Shown here piece after piece: positions 24,806-33,966 of a stretch of 64,000 bases of DNA. The stretch is from JBKHXF01 sp046566145 (GTDB taxonomy: Bacteria; Actinomycetota; Nitriliruptoria; Nitriliruptorales; Nitriliruptoraceae). How positions within the stretch are numbered: the stretch's first letter is position 1; every line of letters begins with the position of its first letter. Location: contig JBKHXF010000027.1 of the NCBI GenBank assembly GCA_046566145.1, forward strand, positions 1-64,000. Direction: 5' to 3'. A model generated the notes under the pieces. It was not told the origin of the DNA and did not search any database. It worked only from the letters and a program-made list of their open reading frames with translations. A program made the translations under genes and the position numbers.

Positions 24806-25764
24806 GCGGGCACCCCCGTGGCGTCGGCCCCGTCGCGGGCGGCCTCGAGCGTGACCCCGGAGTCGCCGCCGGCGTCGGGCGTGACCATCGTCCCGACGCC
24901 CTCGTCGGTGAAGATCTCGATGAGCACGGCGTGCAGGACCCGGCCGTCGAGGATGTGGGCCTGGGGCACACCGGCAGCGAGCGCGTCGACGATGGAGCGG
25001 ACCTTCGGGCGCATCCCGGCGTGGAGCTGGTCGGCGGCGAGCATCTCCTCGAGGCGCCCGGAGGAGATCTCCGACAGCAGCGAGCCCTCGTCGCCGAAGT
25101 CGAGGTACAGGCCGGGCACGTCGGTGAGGTAGACGAGCTTCGACGCGCCGATGGCGGCGGCGATGGCGCCGGCGGCGAGGTCGGCGTTGACGTTGCGGTC
25201 GTGACCCGCGGCGTCGCGGCCGACGGTGGCGACGACCGGCAGCAGCCCGTCGTCGAGCAGGTCGTCGAGCAGCGTCGTGTCGATGCGCTCGACCTCCCCC
25301 ACGAACCCGAGGTCCTCGCCGGCCGGGCCGACCGCCGGGCGGCAGCGCAGCAGCCCGGCGTCGGTGCCGGCGACGCCGACCGCCGGCGCGCCGGCGGCCT
25401 GCACGAGCCCGACGAGCTCCGGGTTGACCTGGCCCAGCAGGCTCATCCGCACCACGTCCATCATCTCGGCGCTGGTGACGCGCAGCCCGCCGACGAACTC
25501 GCTGGTGACGCCGAGCTGGTCGGCGAGGCTCGAGATCTGCGGGCCGCCGCCGTGGACGATGACCGGGCGGAGGCCGACGAAGTGCAGCAGGGCCACGTCG
25601 GCGGCGAAGGAGCGCTTGAGCTCCTCGTCGACCATGGCGTTGCCGCCGTACTTGATGACGATGGTCTGCCCGTGGAAGCGCGTGATCCACGGCAGCGCCT
25701 CGCGCAGCACCGCGGCCTTGTCCTGGGCGGCGGCGGAGCGCGGGTCGTGCGGGGCGACGGCCAT
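24802..25764 (-). CDS. argB: Acetylglutamate kinase
   Basis: Phosphorylates N-acetylglutamate, usually the arginine feedback target. 320 aa. ATP and substrate motifs IVIKYGGNAMVDEEL and VIVHGGGPQISSLAD are near residues 35-80; VYLTDVPGLY and KVRSIVDALAAGVPQAHILDG are C-terminal family blocks. The N-terminal extension before the kinase core (about 30 residues) resembles the arginine-sensitive hexameric type. ATG start at 25764, ten bases after argJ; 3' overlap with argD. Confidence 0.95.
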   Translation of the reverse strand: MAVAPHDPRSAAAQDKAAVLREALPWITRFHGQTIVIKYGGNAMVDEELKRSFAADVALLHFVGLRPVIVHGGGPQISSLADQLGVTSEFVGGLRVTSAEMMDVVRMSLLGQVNPELVGLVQAAGAPAVGVAGTDAGLLRCRPAVGPAGEDLGFVGEVERIDTTLLDDLLDDGLLPVVATVGRDAAGHDRNVNADLAAGAIAAAIGASKLVYLTDVPGLYLDFGDEGSLLSEISSGRLEEMLAADQLHAGMRPKVRSIVDALAAGVPQAHILDGRVLHAVLIEIFTDEGVGTMVTPDAGGDSGVTLEAARDGADATGVPA

Positions 25765-25774
25765 GGGGCGGTCC

Positions 25775-26989
25775 TCAGGTGGTGTAGTAGGCGTTCTCGG
25801 CGACGTACTGGGGCGTGAGGTCGGCGGTGAGCAGGGTCGCCCGCCCGTCCCCCATGCCGAGGTCGACGTCGATGCTGACCTCGTCGCGTTGCATCGCGGC
25901 GCCGACCTGCCCGGCATCGAACGTCGTCGCGATCCCGAAGCGGCACACGGTCACGCCGGCGATGCGGACCTGCACGCGCGACGGGTCGAACAGCACGCCG
26001 GCGCTGCCCATCGCGGCGAGGATGCGGCCCCAGTTCGGGTCGGCCCCGTGCAGCGCGGCGCGGAAGAGCGTCGAGGAGCACACCGCGCGGGCGAGCCGCT
26101 CGGCGTCGGACTCGCTCGGCGCGCCGGCGACCGTGACGACGCCGACCCGGGAGGTGCCCTCGCCGTCCTCGACGATGGCGCGGGCGAGGTCGGCGCAGAC
26201 CGCCTCGAGCCCGACCTGGAAGGCCGCGAGCCCGGGCGGCGCGGTCGCCGCGCCGCCGGCGAGCACGGCCACGGTGTCGTTGGTCGACCCGCACGCGTCG
26301 ACCGAGATGCGGTTGAAGGTGCGTGCGACGGCCTGCTTGAGCATGGGGCGCAGCACGGCGCCGGTGAGCGGCGCGTCGGTGGTGATGACGGCGAGCATGG
26401 TGGCCATGGCGGGCTCGATCATCCCGGCGCCCTTGGCCATGCCGCCGATGGTGCAGCTGCCCTGCTCGTCACGGACCTCGTAGGCGACCTCCTTCACCAC
26501 CGTGTCGGTGGTGGTGATGGCGCCGGCGGCGCGACCGCCGCCGCCCGGGGAGAGGTCGTCGACGACCCTCGGCAGCCCGGCCGACAGCGTCGCCATGGGC
26601 ATCGGGACCCCGATGATCCCGGTCGACAGCACGAGCACCTCGGTGAGGTCGCACTCGAGCAGCCGCGAGAGCTGCCGGGCGGTCGCCGCAGCGTCGTCCA
26701 TGCCGCGGTCGCCGGTGCACGCGTTGGCGTTGCCGGCGTTGACCACCACGGCCCGTGCGCGCCCGTTCGCGGCGTGGCGCTCGGTGAGCACGCACGGGGC
26801 GGCCTTGACGAGGTTGGTCGTGGTGACCACGGCGGCGCCGGCGGTGTCCTCGGCGACGACGAGGGCGAGGTCGGGCTTGCCGGAGGGTTTGAGCCCCGCG
26901 GCCACGCCGCCGGCGCGGAACCCGCGGGCGGCGGTCACGCCGCCGGGGACCGGGGTGAGGGCGGAGCGGTCGGTCGGTCCGAAGCTCAC
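25775..26989 (-). CDS. argJ: Glutamate N-acetyltransferase / ornithine acetyltransferase (ArgJ)
   Basis: Transfers acetyl from acetylornithine to glutamate, giving the cyclic pathway, so argA/argE are not needed for flux. 404 aa, normal. The autocleavage site with its Thr nucleophile is in GMIEPAMATMLAVITTDA (cut before the Thr of ATML); other family blocks are NAGNANACTG and STGIIGVPMPM. GTG start overlaps argC by GTGA. Whether it also accepts acetyl-CoA cannot be read. Confidence 0.96.
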   Translation of the reverse strand: MSFGPTDRSALTPVPGGVTAARGFRAGGVAAGLKPSGKPDLALVVAEDTAGAAVVTTTNLVKAAPCVLTERHAANGRARAVVVNAGNANACTGDRGMDDAAATARQLSRLLECDLTEVLVLSTGIIGVPMPMATLSAGLPRVVDDLSPGGGGRAAGAITTTDTVVKEVAYEVRDEQGSCTIGGMAKGAGMIEPAMATMLAVITTDAPLTGAVLRPMLKQAVARTFNRISVDACGSTNDTVAVLAGGAATAPPGLAAFQVGLEAVCADLARAIVEDGEGTSRVGVVTVAGAPSESDAERLARAVCSSTLFRAALHGADPNWGRILAAMGSAGVLFDPSRVQVRIAGVTVCRFGIATTFDAGQVGAAMQRDEVSIDVDLGMGDGRATLLTADLTPQYVAENAYYTT

Positions 26990-28011
26990 GGGTACACCCC
27001 GATCGCGGACAGGCCGGCGGTCTCCTCGAGCCCGAGCAGCAGGTTCACGCTCTGCAGGGCCTGCCCGGCCGCGCCCTTGCCCAGGTTGTCGATGACCGAG
27101 GTGACCACGACGCGGCGGGTGCGCGGGTCGACGACGGCCGAGAGGTGGCAGGCGTTGGAGCCGACCACCTGCTTGACGCCCGGGAACGTGCCGGCGGGGA
27201 GGACGTGGACGAACGGTTCGGCGTCGTAGGCGTCGTGCAGGGCGCCGGCGACGTCCTCGGCGGTCGCGTCCTCGACGAGCGTCGCGTAGGACGTCGCGAG
27301 CAGGCCCCGGGCGATCGGCAGCAGGTGCGGCGTGAAGCTGATCGGTGCCGGCGCGGCCCCGCCGAGGCGGGCCAGGCCGGCCTCGATCTCGCCGGTGTGG
27401 CGGTGGGCCGGTGCCCCGTAGGGGGTGAGGTTGCCGTGGACGTGGGTGGCGTGGAGCGCGTCGGAGGCGCCGCGTCCGGCCCCGGAGGTGCCGGACTTCG
27501 CGTCGACGACGACGGTGGCCGGGTCGAGGAGGTGGACCAGCGGCAGCAGCCCGAGCAGCGTGGCGGTCGGGTAGCAGCCGGGGTTGGCGACGAGCGTGGC
27601 GCCGGCGACCTCGTCACGGGCGTGCTCGACGAGCCCGTAGACCGCCGGCGCGAGGTCGGGCCGCGGGTGGGGCTCGCCGTACCACGTGGCGAAGGCGTCG
27701 GCGTCGAGCCGGAACGCGGCCGAGAGGTCGACGACCTTCACGCCGGCGTCGGCCAGGGTCGCGCCGAGCTCGAGCGCCGGCCCGTGCGGGGTGGCGAGCA
27801 CGACCGCGTCGAGGCCGACGAGCGCGTCGAGCTCGACCGCGTCGAAGGTGCGCGTGCCCGGCAGGTTGGGGAACAGCGAGGCGACGGGCTCCCCCGCCTG
27901 CGAGTGGGCCGCGACCACCGCGACCTCGAGGTGCGGGTGGCCGAGCGCGAGGCGCAGCAGCTCGGCGCCGCCGTAGCCCGACGCGCCGACGATCCCGATC
28001 CGGGTGCCCAC
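26986..28011 (-). CDS. argC: N-acetyl-gamma-glutamyl-phosphate reductase
   Basis: NADPH-dependent reductase, first gene of the arginine operon, 341 aa from the chosen start. The nucleotide-binding block RIGIVGASGYGGAELLRL begins almost at once, and the catalytic Cys is in VANPGCYPTAT. I chose GTG 28011 because GGAGGA lies just upstream and the Rossmann block then starts at residue 4; a GTG at 28032 would put that Shine-Dalgarno inside the gene. A candidate ArgR site lies about 64 bases upstream. Confidence 0.95.
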   Translation of the reverse strand: MGTRIGIVGASGYGGAELLRLALGHPHLEVAVVAAHSQAGEPVASLFPNLPGTRTFDAVELDALVGLDAVVLATPHGPALELGATLADAGVKVVDLSAAFRLDADAFATWYGEPHPRPDLAPAVYGLVEHARDEVAGATLVANPGCYPTATLLGLLPLVHLLDPATVVVDAKSGTSGAGRGASDALHATHVHGNLTPYGAPAHRHTGEIEAGLARLGGAAPAPISFTPHLLPIARGLLATSYATLVEDATAEDVAGALHDAYDAEPFVHVLPAGTFPGVKQVVGSNACHLSAVVDPRTRRVVVTSVIDNLGKGAAGQALQSVNLLLGLEETAGLSAIGVYP

Positions 28012-28074
28012 GGTTCCTCCGCTGCCTCGCACGCCCGCACCGCACGTCGGTCGGCGTGGATGAAGAGCGTATCA

Positions 28075-28094
28075 TTATGCACCGTGTATGCAAA
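28075..28094. promoter_or_regulatory. Candidate ARG box (ArgR operator) upstream of argC
   Basis: On the minus strand this AT-rich 20-mer is TTTGCATACACGGTGCATAA: two TGCATA half-sites 11 bases apart, one helical turn. Actinobacterial ARG boxes are built from TGCAT-like half-sites. It stands out sharply in this GC-rich sequence and lies 64 bases before argC. CATAAT/TGATAC immediately downstream may be the -10 region, so ArgR binding would block the promoter. Confidence 0.7.
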
Positions 28095-28135
28095 CACGAC
28101 GCAGGTCGACGACGCTAGCGGCGGCGCGGGGCGGG

Positions 28136-28564
28136 TCAGGGGACCTCGGGCGGCCTGCGCAGGCGCTTGACCTCGCCGCGCTGCCGCTTCGCCTCGAGAC
28201 GCTTGCGCTTCTGCGTCCGCGACGGCCCCTGCCGGGTGACCCGGCGCTTGGGCGGCACGATCGCCTCGCCCACCAGCGACCGGAAGCGCGCGAGCGCGGC
28301 CTGCCGGTTCTGGTGCTGCGAGCGCTCCTCGGTGGCCTGGATGACGAGCACGCCGTCCTTGGTGATGCGGTTGCCGAGCCGCTCGCGCACGAGCGCCTTC
28401 TGCCAGCCGGCCAGCGCCTCGGTGGCCTCGACGTCCCAGCGCAGCTCGACCTTCGAGTCGGTCGTGTTCACGCTCTGGCCGCCGGGGCCGCCGGCGCGGG
28501 CCACGCGGAACTCGAGCTCGTGCTCGGGCACGCGCACGCGGTTGGAGAGTCGGACGTCGGCCAT
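28136..28564 (-). CDS. arfB: ArfB-like ribosome rescue factor (RF-1 domain peptidyl-tRNA hydrolase)
   Basis: 142-aa class I release factor-like protein lacking codon-recognition domains. The catalytic GGQ is in RAGGPGGQSVNTTDSKVELRW near residue 30. The C-terminal tail is highly basic (RTQKRKRLEAKRQRGEVKRLRR), as in ArfB/YaeJ/ICT1, where it enters the mRNA channel of stalled ribosomes. ATG at 28564 chosen because ArfB proteins begin close to the MADVRLSNRVRVPE block. It is upstream of argC on the same strand but a 124-base promoter-bearing gap separates them. Confidence 0.9.
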   Translation of the reverse strand: MADVRLSNRVRVPEHELEFRVARAGGPGGQSVNTTDSKVELRWDVEATEALAGWQKALVRERLGNRITKDGVLVIQATEERSQHQNRQAALARFRSLVGEAIVPPKRRVTRQGPSRTQKRKRLEAKRQRGEVKRLRRPPEVP

Positions 28565-28602
28565 GCCCGCACCGTACGGGCCGGCCGGGTGCCCGCGCAC
28601 GC

Positions 28603-28637
28603 CGACGGGGGACGACCGTTGCGGTCCTCCCCCGTCG
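28603..28637 (-). terminator. Strong hairpin terminator after the LVIVD gene
   Basis: A 15-bp stem with a single mismatch (28603-28617 with 28623-28637) and 5-base loop lies 24 bases past the stop of the 28662-30233 gene on the minus strand. Confidence 0.7.
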
Positions 28638-28661
28638 AGGTGGTGCGGTGGTGCCCCGGCC

Positions 28662-30233
28662 TCAGCGCTCGGTGGAGCCGAGCAGGCAGAACGGGCGGTA
28701 GTCCGTCAGGTCCGCCGGACCGGCCAGGCGGGCGCGCTGCAGCGCCGCCTCCGGCGACAGCCACACGTCGCGACCGGTGCCGACGGACGCCCCGAGGAGC
28801 GCCGACTCGCCGACCGCCGGCAGGTCGAGGGTCACCTCGTAGCCGTCGAAGCCGCGGTTGAGGTCGTTGCCGTACATGGCGAAGGTGCCGTCGCGGGTCA
28901 CCGACGGGGCCTTCACGGCCCAGGTGTTCGAGTCGGTGAAGTGGGCGTACGCGACCTCCTCCATGCCGACGCCGTTGGCGCCGAGCGCGACGCCGACGAG
29001 GCCGGAGAGGTCGACGACGCTGACGCCCTGCGTGTAGAACGCGATCGTCATCAGCTGCTCCTCCTCGTGCAGCTGGAAGACGTGCGCCGTGCAGGAGCCC
29101 AGCTCGAGGGGGTTGACGACGTCGTTCGGCTCGGTCGAGGTGACGTCGTCGATGTTCCAGTACCCGACCTTGACCGGGAGGGTCTCGTCGGTGATGTCCC
29201 AGACGTGGACGCCACCCGACGGGCAGGTCTGCTCGGCGCCGGCGGCGCCGGCGAACTCGTCCTCGACGATGAGGAAGTCACGCTCACCGAGGATCGGGTC
29301 GTCGATCGTGATCGGGTTGGCCTGGTGCTCGACGTTGATCGCCGGGTCCACGAAGCTCGTCACGATCCTCGGCGCGGCCGGCTTCGACGTGTCGATGATC
29401 ACCGTCTGCGACAGGGCGGCCGAGTAGGCGCGGGTGCCGTCGGCGTTGAAGGTGATGTCGTGCGAGTCGGTCCCGAGGCCCGGGCGCGGGGGCAGGGGCA
29501 GGGTCGTCACGGCCTTCGGCTTGGCGAGGTCGGTGATGTCGGTGACCTCGATCGCCGCCGCGCGGGCGTTGGTGATCAGCTCGGAGTTCGAGTTGTAGAG
29601 GTACTTCCCGCTCGGGTGCACGGTCATGTTGTGCGAGCCCTTGTCGAAGGGCGCGAAGCTCAGCGTGACCGGCGCCGTCGGGTCGGTGATCTCGAAGATG
29701 TAGGTCCCGAAGCGGCGCTGCTGGTTCACCGCCGTGATGCAGGCGTCGCCGTTGCGCAGGCCGATGCTCGAGAGCGAGTCCTGGGTCGTGGTCGCGAACG
29801 TGCGGCCCGGGAGGTCGTCGCGGGTGAAGATCTGGATGTCGCCCTGGTACAGCCCGCACTCGTAGATCGACGCGCGGGCCTCCTCCCCGGGGACGGTCAC
29901 GTCGATGATGTGCACGCCGTTGTCGTAGGAGCCGGCGACCGCGTAGGTGCGCTGCAGCCCGTCGGTGTCCGGGTCGGCATCGACGTCGGGCGACGCGTGG
30001 CCGTACCCGACCACCTTCTCCGGCGCGACGGTGAGGGTGACGAACTCGAGGTCCGTGCCCCCGTTCGCCGGGCTCGACTGCTGCCGCTGCGGGTACTCGA
30101 TCTGGCCGAGGTGCTCGATGTTGGCGCTGTCGGCGAAGGCGTCGACGCTGGCGTCTGTGGCGGGCGCGAAGCCGAGCGTGCCTGCGCCGAGGGCGACGGC
30201 CGCCACGAGGGCGCCGGTGCGGGTGAGCCGCAT
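28662..30233 (-). CDS. Secreted LVIVD-repeat (propeller-like) protein
   Basis: Exported protein of 523 aa. Residues 1-28 are a Sec signal peptide (LVAAVALGAGTLGFAPATDA). The body has repeated strand-turn units of the LVIVD type, for example VHIIDVTVPG, IFEITDPTAPV, IEVTDITDLAKP, VIIDTSKPAAP and VSVVDLSGL, which usually form a beta-propeller. Motifs such as GSHNMTVHPSGKYLY and DSHDITFNADGTRAY are typical. No catalytic residues are apparent; roles in surface binding are only suggested for this family. It is followed by its own terminator and stands alone. Confidence 0.82.
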   Translation of the reverse strand: MRLTRTGALVAAVALGAGTLGFAPATDASVDAFADSANIEHLGQIEYPQRQQSSPANGGTDLEFVTLTVAPEKVVGYGHASPDVDADPDTDGLQRTYAVAGSYDNGVHIIDVTVPGEEARASIYECGLYQGDIQIFTRDDLPGRTFATTTQDSLSSIGLRNGDACITAVNQQRRFGTYIFEITDPTAPVTLSFAPFDKGSHNMTVHPSGKYLYNSNSELITNARAAAIEVTDITDLAKPKAVTTLPLPPRPGLGTDSHDITFNADGTRAYSAALSQTVIIDTSKPAAPRIVTSFVDPAINVEHQANPITIDDPILGERDFLIVEDEFAGAAGAEQTCPSGGVHVWDITDETLPVKVGYWNIDDVTSTEPNDVVNPLELGSCTAHVFQLHEEEQLMTIAFYTQGVSVVDLSGLVGVALGANGVGMEEVAYAHFTDSNTWAVKAPSVTRDGTFAMYGNDLNRGFDGYEVTLDLPAVGESALLGASVGTGRDVWLSPEAALQRARLAGPADLTDYRPFCLLGSTER

Positions 30234-30258
30234 GTGGTGTGCTCCGGGGGGATCGGGA

Positions 30259-30302
30259 GTCGGGAGGGGTCCGTGCAGGGGTTCGCCGGACGGCCCCCCG
30301 AC
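30259..30302 (-). terminator. Imperfect hairpin after pheT
   Basis: Interrupted pairing: GTCGGG (30259-30264) with CCCGAC (30297-30302), three more G-C pairs after a bulge, then TCCG with CGGA. It lies 8 bases past the pheT stop on the minus strand and could end the pheST transcript. Confidence 0.35.
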
Positions 30303-30309
30303 ACCTCCC

Positions 30310-32820
30310 TCACCGACGCAGGGTCGCCCCCACCGCGCGCGCCTCGTCCTCGATGCGCTGCAGGACCTCCTGCGCGTCCGCGTCGGTGAGCTGCCGGCCC
30401 GGGTCCTGCAGCCGCAGCGCGATCGCGACCGACCGGCGGCCCTCCCCGACCTGCTCGCCGCGGTAGACGTCGAAGACCCGCAACCCGTCGAGCAGGTCGC
30501 CCGCGCCGGCGGCCACCGCGCCGGCGAGGACGTCGTACGACACGTCGTCGTCCGCGACCAGCGCGACGTCGATGGACATCGCCGGGTGCGTGGTGAGCGT
30601 GCGTGCCCGCGTCAGCGGCAGGCCGGCCGCCGTCGGGGCGAGCAGCGGGTCGAGCAGCAGCTCGGCCACCACGACCGGCTCGGGCAGGTCCCGCTCCTCG
30701 GCCTCGGCGGGGTGCAGCTGGCCGACGAAGCCGACCTCGACCCCGCGCAGCTCGAGCACCGCCGAGCGGCCGGGGTGGAAGCCCTCGCGCTCGACCGGGC
30801 GGCGGACCAGCCGGGCCGTGTCGTCGTCCGCCGGCGCGAGCAGGGCCGCGACGTCGTCGAGCACGGCCAGCAGGTCGTAGACCGACCACGCGTCGTCACC
30901 GTCGAGCCAGTCGGCGCCGAGCCGCAGGCCCTGCGCGACGAGGCCGAGCACGCGCGGCTGCGTGGGCAGCCGCTCGCCCGTCGGGGTCGTCCACTCCCAG
31001 CCCGGCGCGCCGTCGAGCGCCGCCTCGACCGGGTCGCCGGCGGGCCGGAAGACCCGGGCGACCTCGAACAGGGCGGCCCCCGGCCGGCCCTGCCCGACGT
31101 TGCGCCGGACCGCGGTGAGCAGCCCCTCGACGAGGGACGGCGCCATCGCGGCCGCGTTCGCCGCCAGCGGGTTCTCCAGCAACACGCGGCCGTCCGACGG
31201 CCACGTGCCGACCAGCGCCCGCTCCCCCACGAACGGGCGCGTCATGGTCTCGTGCAGACCGCCGGCGCGGGCGAGCGCGCGGACCTCCCGCAGCGCCCGC
31301 TGCACCGGGGTGAGCCCCCCGCGCTGCTGGACCACCGGCAGGGTCGCCGGGATGGCGGCGTAGCCGTGGAGCCGCGCGACCTCCTCGACCAGGTCGATCG
31401 GCCGGCCGAGGTCGCCGCGCCACGTGGGCGGGACGACGTCGAGCATGCCGGCGCCGTCGGAACCGCCGTCGCGCAGCGGGGTCACGGTGCAGCCGAGCCG
31501 CTCGAGCAGCGCCGCCTGCGCGGGCCCGTCGAGGTCGTCGAGCCCGAGCAGGCGCGCCGCGCCGGCCGGGTCGTGCAGGATCGAGGCGTGCGGCGCGAGC
31601 GCCGGCACCGGGTCGGGGTGGTCGGTGACGCCGACGCCGCCGGCGGTCCCGCCGCCGAGCTCGACGAGCAGCTGCGCGGCGCGGGCGACCGCACGGTCCG
31701 CGCCGGCGGGGTCGACCCGCCGCTCGAACCGCAGGGACGCCTCGGACACGAGCCCCAGCCGGCGCGACGTCGCGCGGATCGCGGTCGGGTCCCAGACGGC
31801 GCCCTCCAGCAGCACCCGGGTGGTGTCGACGCCGACCTCCGTCGAGGCGCCACCCATCACGCCGGCGAGCGACACGGGCCCGTCGGCGTCGTCGATGACG
31901 AGGTCCCCCGGCTCCAGGGTCCGCTCGACGTCGTCGAGGGTCGTGAAGCGCTCGCCGCCGGCGGCGGTGCGCACGTGCAGCGACGGACCGGCGAGCCGGT
32001 CGAGGTCGAACGCGTGCAACGGCTGCCCGAGCTCGAGCATCACGTAGTTGGTGACGTCCACGACGAGCGAGATGGACCGCACCCCGCACTGGGCCAGGCG
32101 CTGGCGGAGCCACCACGGCGACGGCCCGTTCGTGACGCCCTCCACCACGCGCGTCACGAACCGGCTGCACCCCGCGTCCGGGGCGATGGTCGTCGGGACC
32201 GGGTCGGTCGGCGCCGGCAGCGCGGGCACCTCGGGGACGCGCAGCTCGCGGCCGAGGATCGCGGCGACCTCGCGGGCGACGCCGAGCAGCGAGTGGTGGT
32301 CGCCGCGGTCGGCGAGGACCGCCACCTCGATGACCGGCTCGCCGACCGGGAGGACCTCGGTGAGGTCGACGCCGAGCGGGGTGTCCGCGGGCAGCACCAT
32401 GATGCCGCTGTGGTCGTCGCCGAGCCCGAGCTCCCGGGCCGAGCACAGCATCCCGTTGGAGACCACGCCCCGCAGCTCCCGGGCCGCCAGCACGAACGGC
32501 TCGCCGCCGGGCTCCTGGGGCGGGATCGACGCGCCGACCTCGGCGTGCGCGACCACGTCACCGACGTCGAAGTTGGCCGCGCCGCACACCAGGCCGACCT
32601 CGTCGGTCCCGTCGGTCACGGTGACGGTGCGCAGCTTGTCGGCGTCGGGGTGCGGACCCCACTCGACGACCCGCTTGACCCGCACGCCGCGCGTGCCGGC
32701 GCCGGGGTGGTGGACCTCCTCGACCTCGAGGCCGTTGAGGCTCATCAGGTCGACGAGCTCGTCGACCGAGAGGTCGTCGAGGTCGACGAACGAGCGCAGC
32801 CAGGACAGCGGGAGCTTCAT
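30310..32820 (-). CDS. pheT: Phenylalanyl-tRNA synthetase beta subunit
   Basis: Beta chain of the (alpha-beta)2 enzyme, 836 aa, normal. Begins MKLPLSWLRSFVDLDDLSVDELVDLMSLNGLEVE, followed by the tRNA-binding OB domain (about 40-155, HPDADKLRTVTVTDG), the B3/B4 editing domain (about 215-380), B5, and a C-terminal anticodon-binding FDX-ACB domain (last 95 residues, HPAMSIDVALVADDDVSYDVL). The ATG shares one base with the pheS stop (TGATG), coupling equal subunit synthesis. Confidence 0.96.
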   Translation of the reverse strand: MKLPLSWLRSFVDLDDLSVDELVDLMSLNGLEVEEVHHPGAGTRGVRVKRVVEWGPHPDADKLRTVTVTDGTDEVGLVCGAANFDVGDVVAHAEVGASIPPQEPGGEPFVLAARELRGVVSNGMLCSARELGLGDDHSGIMVLPADTPLGVDLTEVLPVGEPVIEVAVLADRGDHHSLLGVAREVAAILGRELRVPEVPALPAPTDPVPTTIAPDAGCSRFVTRVVEGVTNGPSPWWLRQRLAQCGVRSISLVVDVTNYVMLELGQPLHAFDLDRLAGPSLHVRTAAGGERFTTLDDVERTLEPGDLVIDDADGPVSLAGVMGGASTEVGVDTTRVLLEGAVWDPTAIRATSRRLGLVSEASLRFERRVDPAGADRAVARAAQLLVELGGGTAGGVGVTDHPDPVPALAPHASILHDPAGAARLLGLDDLDGPAQAALLERLGCTVTPLRDGGSDGAGMLDVVPPTWRGDLGRPIDLVEEVARLHGYAAIPATLPVVQQRGGLTPVQRALREVRALARAGGLHETMTRPFVGERALVGTWPSDGRVLLENPLAANAAAMAPSLVEGLLTAVRRNVGQGRPGAALFEVARVFRPAGDPVEAALDGAPGWEWTTPTGERLPTQPRVLGLVAQGLRLGADWLDGDDAWSVYDLLAVLDDVAALLAPADDDTARLVRRPVEREGFHPGRSAVLELRGVEVGFVGQLHPAEAEERDLPEPVVVAELLLDPLLAPTAAGLPLTRARTLTTHPAMSIDVALVADDDVSYDVLAGAVAAGAGDLLDGLRVFDVYRGEQVGEGRRSVAIALRLQDPGRQLTDADAQEVLQRIEDEARAVGATLRR

Positions 32821-33857
32821 CAGAACCTCTCGAGGAAGCGGACGTCGCCGTCGGTGAAGTCGCGGATGTCGGCGACGGCGTGGCGCAGCATCGCGACGCG
32901 CTCGACGCCGACCCCGAAGGCGAAGCCGGCGTACCGCGAGGCGTCGATGCCGCAGGCGGTCAGCACGGCCGGGTCGACCATCCCGGCGCCGAGGATCTCG
33001 ATCCAGCCCGTGCCGGAGCAGACGCGGCACGGGCCGCCGTCGCCGGCGCAGAACCCGCACGACACGTCCGCCTCGGCCGACGGCTCGGTGAACGGGAACA
33101 TCGACGGGCGCAGCCGGACCTCCCGGTCCGGGCCGAACATGGCCCGCGAGAAGGCGAGCAGCGTCCCGCGCAGGTCGGCCATCGTGACGCCCTCGGCGAC
33201 CAGCAGGCCCTCGACCTGGTGGAAGACCGGCGAGTGCGTCGCGTCGTAGGTGTCGGCGCGGAAGACCCGCCCCGGCGCCACCACGGCGATGGGCGGTGCC
33301 TGCGTCGTCATGGTGCGGGCCTGCACCGGCGAGGTGTGGGTCCGCAGGACCACGTCGGCGTCGCGGTCGACGTAGATGGTGTCCATCTCCTGCCGCGCCG
33401 GGTGGTCGGCCGGGATGTTCATCAGGTCGAAGTTGTACGCCGCGGACTCCGCCTCGGGCCCCTCGGCCACCCGGTAGCCGAGCCCCACGAACACGTCGAC
33501 GATCTCGTCGAGCACCTGCTGCAGCAGGTGCGGTCGGCCGGTGCGCAGCCGGCGCGGCGGCAGGGTCAGGTCGAGGCGCTCCGACTCGAGGCGGGCGCGC
33601 AGCGCCGCCTCGCCGAGCTCCTCCTGCCGCGCCTCGAGCGCCCCCTCGACGGTCCGCTTGAAGGCGTTGAGGGTCTGGCCGAGCTCCCGACGTCCCGCGT
33701 CGTCGAGGTCGCGCATGGCCTGCTGCGCCGACGCGAGCGCCGAGCGCTTCCCGAGGTGGGCCACCCGGGCCTCCTCGAGCGCGTCGAGGGAGTCCGCCGC
33801 GGCGATCGCGGCGAGGGCGGCGTCCTGCGCGGGTGACAGGTCGGGGACGTCGGGCAC
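32820..33857 (-). CDS. pheS: Phenylalanyl-tRNA synthetase alpha subunit
   Basis: Catalytic alpha chain, 345 aa, normal. The N-terminal coiled coil (1-90) grips tRNA; class II motifs include TSPVQARTMTTQAPP, DATHSPVFHQVEGLLVAEG (motif 2) and GFGVGVERVAMLRH (motif 3). The cysteines in CGFCAGDGGPCRVCSGTGW form a small extra CxxC pair group near residue 265-280, perhaps a metal knuckle. GTG start with GAGG five bases upstream. No T-box-like leader is seen in the 86 bases before it. Confidence 0.96.
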   Translation of the reverse strand: MPDVPDLSPAQDAALAAIAAADSLDALEEARVAHLGKRSALASAQQAMRDLDDAGRRELGQTLNAFKRTVEGALEARQEELGEAALRARLESERLDLTLPPRRLRTGRPHLLQQVLDEIVDVFVGLGYRVAEGPEAESAAYNFDLMNIPADHPARQEMDTIYVDRDADVVLRTHTSPVQARTMTTQAPPIAVVAPGRVFRADTYDATHSPVFHQVEGLLVAEGVTMADLRGTLLAFSRAMFGPDREVRLRPSMFPFTEPSAEADVSCGFCAGDGGPCRVCSGTGWIEILGAGMVDPAVLTACGIDASRYAGFAFGVGVERVAMLRHAVADIRDFTDGDVRFLERF

Positions 33858-33920
33858 GGCGGCCTCACGTGGTCCGGGGGCGTGCGGCAGGCGGCGAGGG
33901 TAGTGCCCACCCGCACCCGC

Positions 33921-33966
33921 TCAGACCTGCGGCGCCTCGCCGGTCAGACCTGCGGCGTCTCGCCGA
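33921..33966. repeat. 23-bp tandem duplication at the 3' end of a histidine kinase gene
   Basis: 33921-33943 and 33944-33966 are the same 23 bases except for two differences. The copy nearer the kinase encodes its last residues GETPQV and the stop; the other copy is an untranslated near-duplicate encoding GEAPQV plus stop in a shifted frame. A recent slippage or duplication that moved the stop is likely. Confidence 0.85.

Noticed and set aside
29947..33249. 1100-codon plus-strand open frame over pheT
   Set aside because: Shadow of pheT/pheS; composition biased, no start signal, no motifs.
33858..33943. T-box leader before pheS
   Set aside because: The region is 86 bases, lacks the T-box sequence, and includes a neighbour's duplicated 3' end.
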